Shown here one piece after another: positions 12,230-20,020 of a stretch of 22,470 bases of DNA. This stretch comes from a virus, in the IMG/VR virus record IMGVR_UViG_3300025806_000246, positions 1-22,470 of that record; one strand, 5' to 3'. The notes under the pieces are model-generated. The model ran no database searches. It had not been told where the DNA came from and saw only the letters and a program-made list of their open reading frames with translations. The stretch's first letter is position 1; every line of letters begins with the position of its first letter. A program made the translations under genes and the position numbers.

Positions 12230-14436
12230 TGCCGCTTACAGACCTTAAATTTAAACCCGGAATAAACAAAGAGATTACGCCGTACTCTGAAGAAAACGGT
12301 TGGGTTGATTGTGATAAGGTAAGGTTTCGGTTTGGCTTTCCTGAAAAGCTAAACGGTTGGGAAAAAAATTCTAATAATGCTTTCTTGGGCCTGTGTCGTG
12401 GATTGCATGAGTTTGTTGCCCTAAGCGGCGAAAAGTTTCTAGGCGTTGGAACTCAAGAAAAGTTTTACATTAAACAGGGTACAGCATTTAAGGACGTTAC
12501 CCCTATTCGCCTTACTACTAGCGCAGGAGACGTTACATTTGCTGCAACAAATGGATCGGCTGTTCTCACTGTAACAGATACAAATCACGGCTGTATAGTA
12601 AACGACTTTGTAACTTTTTCTGGCGCGGCAACATTGGGCGGAACAATTACAGCAAACGTCTTGAACCAAGAGTATCAAATTACAGAGGTTGTAAACGGAA
12701 GCACGTACAAAATATCGGCTAGAACCGTTAGCACAATAGAAAGTATTACGGTGTCTGGTGGTATAAGCGCCACAGCGGTCAATGCTAATGGCAGCGATAC
12801 GGGTAACGGCGGCGGTAGTGTTGTCGGCACTTATCAGATTGGCGCAGGATTAAACTCTTCTGTGCAAGGCGGCGTTGGTTGGGGCGTTGGACTTTGGGGC
12901 GGCACAACAGATGGTGCGTTGGTTGGTCAACTTAACGAAGCCTTAGATACCAGCGAGACTACGATCACCTTGGATAGCACAACGGGCATTGTGGCTAATG
13001 ACGTTATACTTGTGGACTCTGAGTTAATAAAAGTGGGTGGAATTAGTAGTAACGATTTAACTGGCTGTACTCGCGGTCACTTAGGAACCACTGCCGCTAC
13101 TCACGCTGATAATAGTGTCGTTCTTTTAGCTGTTGGCAACGCGGCAAGTTCAAACGACTTTGTTGGTTGGGGTCAGCCGATAAATACAGATTCAGTAAGT
13201 GCCGCAAGCACACTGCGTATTTGGACCCAAGATAACTTTGGTGAAGACTTAATTCTTAATGACCGTAACGGCTCAATCTATTATTGGGATAAAACAAACG
13301 GCGTAGGAACACGAGCCAAGGCTCTAACAGATAGCGGCTTGAGCCTCGGAACGCGCACCTCGGTTCCTACAGTGGCTTTACAGGTGTTACTCTCCGACAG
13401 GGATCGTCACGTTATTGCGTTTGGTGCGGATGGCCTTGGTGCATCCTCAACGGCCACTGATGGTGATGGGACTCAAGACCCTTTGCTTATACGGTTTAGT
13501 AGTCAGGAAAACCCTGTCCAGTGGTATCCAACAGCCAGTAATACAGCGGGTGATTTGCGCATAAGTTCTGGCTCCACTATTGTTCAAGCCGTTGAAACAC
13601 GTCAACAAATACTTGTGTTTACAGATGTTTCTATTCACGCGATGCAGTTTATTGGGCCACCGTTTACTTTTGGCATTAACTTAATTTCTGAAAACATTAC
13701 AATCGCTAGTCCCAAAGCTGCAATCGCGGTTGATGACCAAGTATTCTGGATGGGTGACGCAGAGTTTTACGCTTACTCAGGTGCAGTGCAGCGAATACCC
13801 TGCACAGTCAGGGACTTTGTGTTTGACGGCATGAACAGGGACCAAAAAGAAAAGGTTGTAGCTGGGGCTAATGTTTCCTTCTCGGAAGTGTGGTGGTTTT
13901 ATCCTTCTAACGATGCTGGCAACACCGAGAATGACCGTTATGTAGTGTATAACTACATGGAAAAGCTTTGGTTTATAGGAACTTTGGGACGCACTGCGTG
14001 GTTAGATCGTGGTATCTCTGCGTTTCCGATTTCTACATCTACAGATAACTTTTTGTTTGACCATGAAAAAGGAACTGAGGACGATGGGTCAGCTATGTCC
14101 ACGTTTATTGAGTCTGGTGACATGCGTATATCACAAGGCAATCAGTTTTCATTTATCAGTCGTGTAATTCCTGACGTTAATTTCAGGGAAACTACGGACA
14201 CATCTACGATGAATTTTATTTTGGAAACAAAGAACTTTCCGGGCCAAGTGGATCAGAACTCTTCTACAAACGCGGTTGCAAAAACGTCTGCAACTCCCAT
14301 CGACCAGTACACAAACCAGTATTTTACACGGTTGCGAGGCCGCAGCTTTACGTTGAAGGTGCAGTCCACTACGGAAAACGTGCTTTGGCGCTTGGGTGTG
14401 CCTCGTATTGAAATAAGACCAGACGGGAGGCGCTGA
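12229..14436 (+). CDS. Large tail nozzle / P22 gp10-like stabilisation protein
   Basis: A 735-residue protein from the ATG at 12229 (overlapping the upstream stop, with GAGG at 12217-12220); a longer reading from 12157 is unsupported. The start MPLTDLKFKPGINKEITPYS, then GWVDCDKVRFRFGFPEKLNG, is a strong signature of a long tail protein common in marine phages and similar in plan to P22 gp10-type stabilisation/nozzle proteins. Residues about 100-165 form a beta insert (NGSAVLTVTDTNHGCIVNDF), and about 234-302 a second one (TITLDSTTGIVANDVILVDS, GCTRGHLGTTAATHADNSVV). The remainder, with IWTQDNFGEDLILNDRNGSI, NPVQWYPTASNTAGDLRISS, VFWMGDAEFYAYSGAVQRIP and YVVYNYMEKLWFIGTL, fits a beta-propeller-like body. 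It is likely a ring of the short tail below the SU10-type adaptor. Confidence 0.74.
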   Translation: MPLTDLKFKPGINKEITPYSEENGWVDCDKVRFRFGFPEKLNGWEKNSNNAFLGLCRGLHEFVALSGEKFLGVGTQEKFYIKQGTAFKDVTPIRLTTSAGDVTFAATNGSAVLTVTDTNHGCIVNDFVTFSGAATLGGTITANVLNQEYQITEVVNGSTYKISARTVSTIESITVSGGISATAVNANGSDTGNGGGSVVGTYQIGAGLNSSVQGGVGWGVGLWGGTTDGALVGQLNEALDTSETTITLDSTTGIVANDVILVDSELIKVGGISSNDLTGCTRGHLGTTAATHADNSVVLLAVGNAASSNDFVGWGQPINTDSVSAASTLRIWTQDNFGEDLILNDRNGSIYYWDKTNGVGTRAKALTDSGLSLGTRTSVPTVALQVLLSDRDRHVIAFGADGLGASSTATDGDGTQDPLLIRFSSQENPVQWYPTASNTAGDLRISSGSTIVQAVETRQQILVFTDVSIHAMQFIGPPFTFGINLISENITIASPKAAIAVDDQVFWMGDAEFYAYSGAVQRIPCTVRDFVFDGMNRDQKEKVVAGANVSFSEVWWFYPSNDAGNTENDRYVVYNYMEKLWFIGTLGRTAWLDRGISAFPISTSTDNFLFDHEKGTEDDGSAMSTFIESGDMRISQGNQFSFISRVIPDVNFRETTDTSTMNFILETKNFPGQVDQNSSTNAVAKTSATPIDQYTNQYFTRLRGRSFTLKVQSTTENVLWRLGVPRIEIRPDGRR

Positions 14437-14606
14437 TGGCTACACCTACTCCACTTCCATTTTTTCCTGTTGCGCCTTTGGACTATGACCAACGTTATCT
14501 TAACGAAGTCGTGCGGTCTTTCTCCACTTTCCTAGCGCAATACAATGCGTCTCAACAGGACAGCGATGAGAATAAAGCTACCGCAGTAGGGTGGTTTATG
14601 GGCTGA
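14436..14606 (+). CDS. 56-residue conserved phage protein (LPFFPVAPLDYDQRY)
   Basis: A short gene directly coupled to the nozzle gene (TGATG) with GGGAGG at 14425-14430, five bases before the ATG. It translates to a 56-residue protein with LPFFPVAPLDYDQRYLNEVV (residues 7-26) and RSFSTFLAQYNA. I recall longer marine-phage relatives in which the LPFFP...YDQRY...RSF start is followed by a short beta block; here the protein ends after VGWFMG, so this copy may be shortened. Its TGA overlaps the next ATG. The function is unknown; it is probably a small tail-associated protein by position. Confidence 0.72.
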   Translation: MATPTPLPFFPVAPLDYDQRYLNEVVRSFSTFLAQYNASQQDSDENKATAVGWFMG

Positions 14607-14926
14607 TGGCAAATGTTTATGTAAATGCAAAAGTTGACCTTACGACAACGGACGTGACCACACTTTATACGTGTGGCTCTTTTTCTACCGCAATTATAAA
14701 ATCTATTCTTGTGTCAGAGGATAGCAACAACGCGGACACGTTAACGTTAACGTTGACCAACGGGTCAAGTGTATTCAGCTTGTTCAAAGACAAAGCAGTG
14801 GGGGCCAAGGGTACAGTTGAATTATTGACCGCACCGCTTGTGGTTCAGGCAGATGAAATTTTAAAAGTCACGGCAGGGACAGCAAACAGGTTGCATGTTG
14901 TGGCTAGTATTTTGGAGATATCGTGA
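14606..14926 (+). CDS. Small beta-rich structural protein, possible paralogue of the 5085 gene
   Basis: A 106-residue Thr-rich protein, starting at ATG 14606 in the TGATG overlap; a longer reading from GTG 14591 is less likely. It runs MANVYVNAKVDLTTTDVTTL, then ILVSEDSNNADTLTLTLTNG, SVFSLFKDKAVGAKGTVELL and VVASILEIS. The size, the Thr-rich beta pattern, the MAN start and the end (SILEIS against SYMEIT) suggest a distant relation to the protein at 5085-5438, though a chance resemblance cannot be excluded. It may be a small decoration, joint or tail-tip protein. No enzymatic motif is visible. Confidence 0.7.
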   Translation: MANVYVNAKVDLTTTDVTTLYTCGSFSTAIIKSILVSEDSNNADTLTLTLTNGSSVFSLFKDKAVGAKGTVELLTAPLVVQADEILKVTAGTANRLHVVASILEIS

Positions 14927-14959
14927 TAATGTGCGGTCAATTCATAGTGGTGGTTTGGT

Positions 14960-15775
14960 ATGGGCATTAACTTTGGTGGCATTCTAGGAGGCATTGCTGG
15001 GCTTCTAGTCCCCGGAGCAGGAACCTTCTTGGCTCCTGCTATTGGTGCAGGGTTAGGCACGTTGGCTGGTGGCGGAAGCTTTAAGAACGCTATTAAGTAC
15101 GGGCTTCTGGCTGGCGGTGCTAACACAGCCCTCGGGGGTGGTATTGGTACTGCCCTTCAAAACTCACCAATGGGTAAACCACTTAGCGCTCAGTTAGAAA
15201 AGTTAGGTTTCATTGGAAAGCCTATGAGCACAATAGCGGGTCCAGAGAAGAAAGGTATTCTTTCAAATCCTCTTGCTCAAGCGGTTCTTCTATCGTCAAT
15301 AGTACCAGAACAAAAGACGTCTCCTTTAAGTACTGAAGGATACGATGGGACGAGTATAACTGAAAAGGAAAAGAAGGCTCGTTTAGACAACCTCTACGCA
15401 AGTTATAATGATGGCACGAGGTTTAGCACTCCTGAAGAACGGGACGAGTACGACAGGCAAATTGAGGAGGGGGATGATATTTCTCCTTTTGAAACACAAT
15501 ACGCGGCAAGGGGTGGTCTGATGGGGGGCCTAATCGAAGGCCCCGGAACAGGGACCAGTGATGATATCCCTGCAATGATCTATCAGGATGGCAATCCCGT
15601 TCAGGAAGCAATGCTTTCAAACGGGGAAGTTGTTCTGTCTCTAAAGGACTTGAGAAATATAGGTGGCGGAGACGCCGAGATGGCAGGCAAGATGATCGGG
15701 GATGCGCCCAACGGCACCCGAGGAGCCGTAGCCGCCAAGCTATTTAGAAACATGCAGGAATTTAAAAATGTCTAA
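14960..15775 (+). CDS. Gly-rich internal-virion-type protein with GPGTGTSDDIPA motif
   Basis: A 271-residue protein. The first 65 residues are hydrophobic and Gly-rich (INFGGILGGIAGLLVPGAGT, LAPAIGAGLGTLAGGGSF, YGLLAGGANTALGGGIGTAL), a region that could insert into or cross membranes. The middle (130-175) is charged and helical. Residues 184-205 read RGGLMGGLIEGPGTGTSDDI PA (split here), followed by LSNGEVVLSLKDLRNIGG (219-236); this pair of blocks recurs in phage tape-measure-like and ejected proteins. The C-terminus is helical. Position before three further large virion proteins suggests a head-internal or ejection role, which is inferred. The start has only a weak GT-rich upstream site. 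Confidence 0.7.
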   Translation: MGINFGGILGGIAGLLVPGAGTFLAPAIGAGLGTLAGGGSFKNAIKYGLLAGGANTALGGGIGTALQNSPMGKPLSAQLEKLGFIGKPMSTIAGPEKKGILSNPLAQAVLLSSIVPEQKTSPLSTEGYDGTSITEKEKKARLDNLYASYNDGTRFSTPEERDEYDRQIEEGDDISPFETQYAARGGLMGGLIEGPGTGTSDDIPAMIYQDGNPVQEAMLSNGEVVLSLKDLRNIGGGDAEMAGKMIGDAPNGTRGAVAAKLFRNMQEFKNV

Positions 15776-16886
15776 TACAGTAACACAGATTAGCAGGACC
15801 GAGATTCCTGACTACCTTCGTAAGTACCAAGAAGAAATACTGGAACGAGCGCAGGCTTTAGGTAAGGACGATGGTTTTGTTCTGCCAGAGTATAATGTTG
15901 CGGGTCGAAGTGGTTTGCAGCAACAAGCCTCGGACCTTACGGCTTCCGGTTTAGGGGCATATGCTCCTATGTTGCAGGCTGGAACAAATACACTGGGCGC
16001 AGGCATTGGCACCATGTATGGAGCAACAAACCCGTTAAACCAAGCTATGGGTTCTATCGGCGGCACGGGTCAGGCGATTAGTGGTATTCAAGGGGCCGTT
16101 GGTCAAGGGTACTCGGACCTTGCAGGAACGGGCGCACAGTTTGACCCGAGTAACATTCAACAGTTTATGGACCCGTATGAGGATCAGGCTGTTCAGCAAG
16201 CTATGACGGACATTCGCCGTCAGGGTGATCAGCAACGTTCTGGCATTGATGCTCAGGCTACTGCGGCTGGAGCGATGGGCGGGTCTCGACAGGCTGTTCG
16301 TCAGGGCCAGTTGGATGAAAGTATTTTAAACCAGCAAGGTCGCACTGCGGCAGGCATGCGGCAGGCTGGGTATCAAGGTGCCGCGCAACGTGCGCAGCAA
16401 GCTTACGAGCAGTCTATGGGCCGTCAGCAACGTGCTGCGTTGTCGGGTGCGCAGATGGGCATTCAAGGCGGTCAGGCTTCGGGGCAGTTGGGTCTTGGTG
16501 CAGGAAGTGCGTACAGTGGGCTGGCTGGTCAATATGGCTCCTTGGGCCGTGGTCTTGGGTCCTTGGGCATGCAGCAAGCGCAGCTTGGCGAGACGGCTCA
16601 GGGTCTTGGGTTTAAAGACATCAACATGCTTAGTACGATGGGCGGTCAAGAGCAGGCACAACAGCAGGCTATGCTGGATGCGCAGCGTCAGAACCAATAC
16701 CAAAATGTTATGGCTCCGTATCAACAGCTTGGGTTCTACTCGGACATTTATCAGGGTATGCCCACGGCGCAGCAGACATTCTCGCAGCAACAACAACCAA
16801 GCCCGAGTGCGATCTCGCAAATTGCGGGTCTTGGAATGGGACTGTACGGTCTACAACAGTCAAATATGTTTGGAGGTTCGAGATGA
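15768..16886 (+). CDS. Gln/Ala/Gly-rich internal virion-type protein
   Basis: A 372-residue protein coupled to its neighbour by an eight-base overlap, with AGGA about eight bases before the ATG. The N-terminus (IPDYLRKYQEEILERAQALG) is followed by a flexible Gly/Ala region. The conserved centre is FMDPYEDQAVQQAMTDIRRQ (133-152), then DAQATAAGAMGGSRQAVRQG (161-180). A long Gln/Gly/Ala helical region (190-330) precedes PYQQLGFYSDIYQGMPTAQQ and a short Gly-rich end. I know this protein type from many marine podovirus-like genomes, usually just before the large ejection proteins and annotated as hypothetical or internal virion. Low charge and repeating small residues would allow a bundle that passes through the tail, but this is inference. 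Confidence 0.73.
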   Translation: MSNTVTQISRTEIPDYLRKYQEEILERAQALGKDDGFVLPEYNVAGRSGLQQQASDLTASGLGAYAPMLQAGTNTLGAGIGTMYGATNPLNQAMGSIGGTGQAISGIQGAVGQGYSDLAGTGAQFDPSNIQQFMDPYEDQAVQQAMTDIRRQGDQQRSGIDAQATAAGAMGGSRQAVRQGQLDESILNQQGRTAAGMRQAGYQGAAQRAQQAYEQSMGRQQRAALSGAQMGIQGGQASGQLGLGAGSAYSGLAGQYGSLGRGLGSLGMQQAQLGETAQGLGFKDINMLSTMGGQEQAQQQAMLDAQRQNQYQNVMAPYQQLGFYSDIYQGMPTAQQTFSQQQQPSPSAISQIAGLGMGLYGLQQSNMFGGSR

Positions 16887-19800
16887 TTAATATGTCACGA
16901 AACTTTAATGGATTTGGTATGATGCCTTATCGTCCTCAGCGTGATGTTCCTGATTATGCTTTAAACAAGAACAGTGGTGGCATAGATCAGTACGGCGAGT
17001 ATTTAGAGCAGACTTATGGTGTTCCTGCGATTTCTGCAGCGCAGAATTTTGATCAGAAGCGAGATGACTTTTTGCAAAACGTTTCTCAGCAGGAGCAGCA
17101 GACATTTGGCGGTGGCATGAACAGTTTTGCACCAAGCACTAGCCCCCAACCGTCTATGGGGCGTCCTATGTTTAGCGGACAGGTTATTGGCTCGCCGTTT
17201 GGAGGCTCTGTTGGTAGTCCCTCCGCCAATCAGTCACTACCTTCCAGTCCGTATGAATCGTTCTTTGGAGGCATAGGCACACCTAATTTTAATGTACATA
17301 CTTTTTTTCAAGAAGGAGGTTCCGTGTCAGGTCCTCCCCCGACACACGGTCCTAACGCAAACGGTGTTTCAAACAGGGGCATGTTCAAGAACCGTGACTC
17401 TCGAAAAAAGTTGGCTCAAATGGGTGGCATTCTTAGCTCGTCACCGGAGCTACAAGAAACAGCCATGACGTTTGCGAACGGTGGTGGTGCTGATTTACCG
17501 GACTACATTATTAATGTTCCGGGTCTTACGGCTGAAGGTGAGTATCTGCGGATTAGTTCTGCCACTCTTGAGAAATTAAACAACGCTGTGCCCGAGGTTA
17601 TGGCTAACGCTAGTATGGTTTCCCCTGTTGAAATGGTTATCTCTGAGGGCTTTAGCAGTCTTGTAGCTAACGCACGACCCGGAGATGCGGTGGTTGGAAC
17701 TCGGGTCAATAGACTTCGGGAGCAACGCGCAGCGTCTGATCCCTCTCTTGTGCCTATGCCTCCTGAGATAGAGCAGGTTAGTTCCCCTGAAGATGTGTTT
17801 GCAGCATCCAACGCTGCAAATGACGCTAGAGATAATAGGGTAGCTCGTTCTATTGCGGCGGCGAATAATGAAGACTTGACTAGCCCAGCGCAGTTACGTG
17901 CTGATCCTCTTCAATCGAAAGAAATATTGGGAGACCCTTACGCTGGAGATATTTTTTCCGATGACCGGATTAGGGTTAGACCTCGTGAAAATGTTGGCGG
18001 TGGTATAGAAGCACAAGACGCGGCTAACTTTGAAAAAGAAAAGATTAGTGCTGCTTTAATTGAAAGCCTAGCGCCTAACAATGCACAGGGACAACCGGGA
18101 GGTATTCTTGGTAAAAGGTACGCTGAGTCCGATGATGATCTGAGAATGATAAATTCTCAAAGATATATAGAGTCTCTTATTAAAGGTAATCCTTTCAGCG
18201 GTGAGTTGTCTCCGTCACAAACAGCACGTAATCAAGAGACTCTTAGGAATACGTTAGGACGGGAAGAGATTGCGCAGCAACGGGAAGACAGCACCGAGGC
18301 TGGAAGAATAATTCGGGATGCAGCGGACACACGCGAGGCGTTTAGTGTTCCGTTGGAGTCGGGCATAGCGAAGGCTGTTCCAACAGAAGTTAATTCTGAC
18401 GCAGAGCGTCTTATACAGGCAGAGCGCGAAAGAATTTTAAAGTTGCAGGCATTAAATAAAATGCGGAAGCCGACAGTAACGCCTGCCGAAGAGTTGCAAG
18501 CGGTTACTCCAGACATTGCTGAGTTTGCAAAGTACGCAGATCAATATACAAAAATGCGTGATGATCGTGAAGTTGACATGGCTGTTGAAGCTGCAGAACG
18601 TGATGAGAACGCTAGGATTGCAGCTAGAACAGAAAAACAAGAGGCATTAAATACGTCTGAAAAAGAATTAGCGGAAAGATTAGATACAGAAGGTAGCATT
18701 TTTGATACTGCCGGAGACTACATCACTGAGTTTTTCTTAAACCCAGAGATACAGGAAAAAATTAATAGCGCGATTGAACAGTCTCAAGCGGCTACTGCTG
18801 AAGCTGTTCAAAAAAGAGTTGGCCCAGCAATCGCCGCCTCCGAAGATGCTGTTCAGGCTCTTGGCAATGAAGCTGCAATAGATGCAATGGATGCGCGTAA
18901 CGAAGCGGGGCCATATAGAATAGCTGGGAAAGGTTTTACTGGGGACGGCAGCGAAGTAGACGTTAAGATTGAAGCCGACCCTGAAGGAGCAGGGACCGTA
19001 AGTGCAGACCCTCTTAAAGCAGTAGTTCCTATTGCAAAAACTGTAACCGAAGTGGCAGCGGCTATGTCTGGTTTGGGTCCAGATGTGTTGGGTGATGATG
19101 TAAAAGGTGTTTCTAAATCGGTTGGAGACGCTGACCAACAACTAGCCGAGGAGCAAGTCTCCGCGCAAGACTCGGCTGAGGATTTGTTGAAAGAACTTTC
19201 TGCGGAAAGGGCTACCAACGAACAAGAACAGCGTCAGGTAGAAATAGAAGAGGAAGTAGACAGAAAGGTTGTCTCACCTCCTGTGACCCCTACAATTACA
19301 CCAGCGATTAAGGAAAAAATTACTACGTTAGGCGCAAATGCAGACTTGGGCGAAAACTTTGGTGGTGACGGCAGCATTGGAGACTTAACCAAGGATTATG
19401 TAAAGCTGCTCAAAAGCCTGCTTGGAGAGTCAGACGAGGACAAGGCTGCGCGTAAGGGCGAGTTGTTCATGCTCATGGGTGCGGCGTTGATGTCGGGCAA
19501 GTCTTCGAATGCCCTGACCAATATCGGTGCTGCCTTGCAGATCGGTGCTAAGTCCGCGATCCAAGATCGCGCCACCCGCAAGAAGCGTGAGGACACCATC
19601 GGTCTCAAAGGCTTTGAGATGGCTGCAGACCGCATCGCGAAACGTGACGCCTTGGAAACGACCTTAGCGGCTGAAGGAAGGGACGAGCAAAGAAGGCTAA
19701 GGGCAACGGCAGCGCAAAATAAAGAACGACGAGACTTTGAAACTTGGAAACTTTCAAACAAAACGTATTTTGGCTCTGCTCCATACAAAGCCGTAGATGC

Positions 19801-20008
19801 GAACTTCAAGGCCCTTTTAAAAGCAGGAAGAGACAGTGCGACTATTGACTTAGTATCAGGGGAAAGTCCAAGAGATTACGCATTAAGAAAACTTAGTGAA
19901 CTTTTTGAGCCGGACAATATTGCATTGTATCTTTCTACAATAAACGCTCTTCCATCAGGAGCAGATGGCGGCGGTGGTCAAGAAGATAGCGGCGACTTTA
20001 AGATTTAG
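16883..20008 (+). CDS. Large internal virion-type protein (1041 residues)
   Basis: Start ATG 16883 overlaps the upstream stop (ATGA), with GGAGG six bases before it, which favours it over the ATG at 16892. Residues 1-140 are Gln/Pro/Ser-rich and disordered-looking. FFQEGGSVSGPP (141-152) and RKKLAQMGGILSSSPELQET (174-193) then FANGGGADLPDYIINVPGL begin a conserved section. Residues about 400-830 are mostly charged helices. The C-terminal block LLGESDEDKAARKGELFMLM to SNALTNIGAALQIGAKSAIQ (about 847-895) and RATRKKREDTIGLKGFEMA recurs in marine-phage internal proteins. That block is GC-rich compared with the preceding helices. No enzymatic motif (lytic transglycosylase or protease) is seen. 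Likely packaged in the head and ejected; unproven. Confidence 0.72.
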   Translation: MINMSRNFNGFGMMPYRPQRDVPDYALNKNSGGIDQYGEYLEQTYGVPAISAAQNFDQKRDDFLQNVSQQEQQTFGGGMNSFAPSTSPQPSMGRPMFSGQVIGSPFGGSVGSPSANQSLPSSPYESFFGGIGTPNFNVHTFFQEGGSVSGPPPTHGPNANGVSNRGMFKNRDSRKKLAQMGGILSSSPELQETAMTFANGGGADLPDYIINVPGLTAEGEYLRISSATLEKLNNAVPEVMANASMVSPVEMVISEGFSSLVANARPGDAVVGTRVNRLREQRAASDPSLVPMPPEIEQVSSPEDVFAASNAANDARDNRVARSIAAANNEDLTSPAQLRADPLQSKEILGDPYAGDIFSDDRIRVRPRENVGGGIEAQDAANFEKEKISAALIESLAPNNAQGQPGGILGKRYAESDDDLRMINSQRYIESLIKGNPFSGELSPSQTARNQETLRNTLGREEIAQQREDSTEAGRIIRDAADTREAFSVPLESGIAKAVPTEVNSDAERLIQAERERILKLQALNKMRKPTVTPAEELQAVTPDIAEFAKYADQYTKMRDDREVDMAVEAAERDENARIAARTEKQEALNTSEKELAERLDTEGSIFDTAGDYITEFFLNPEIQEKINSAIEQSQAATAEAVQKRVGPAIAASEDAVQALGNEAAIDAMDARNEAGPYRIAGKGFTGDGSEVDVKIEADPEGAGTVSADPLKAVVPIAKTVTEVAAAMSGLGPDVLGDDVKGVSKSVGDADQQLAEEQVSAQDSAEDLLKELSAERATNEQEQRQVEIEEEVDRKVVSPPVTPTITPAIKEKITTLGANADLGENFGGDGSIGDLTKDYVKLLKSLLGESDEDKAARKGELFMLMGAALMSGKSSNALTNIGAALQIGAKSAIQDRATRKKREDTIGLKGFEMAADRIAKRDALETTLAAEGRDEQRRLRATAAQNKERRDFETWKLSNKTYFGSAPYKAVDANFKALLKAGRDSATIDLVSGESPRDYALRKLSELFEPDNIALYLSTINALPSGADGGGGQEDSGDFKI

Positions 20009-20020
20009 TAGGATTAAACT

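Noticed and set aside
16378-16890. 170-codon + strand frame inside the Gln-rich protein gene
   Set aside because: The Arg/Trp/Leu-rich product has no recognisable motif. The overlapping frame has the family signature and the coupling overlaps on both sides.
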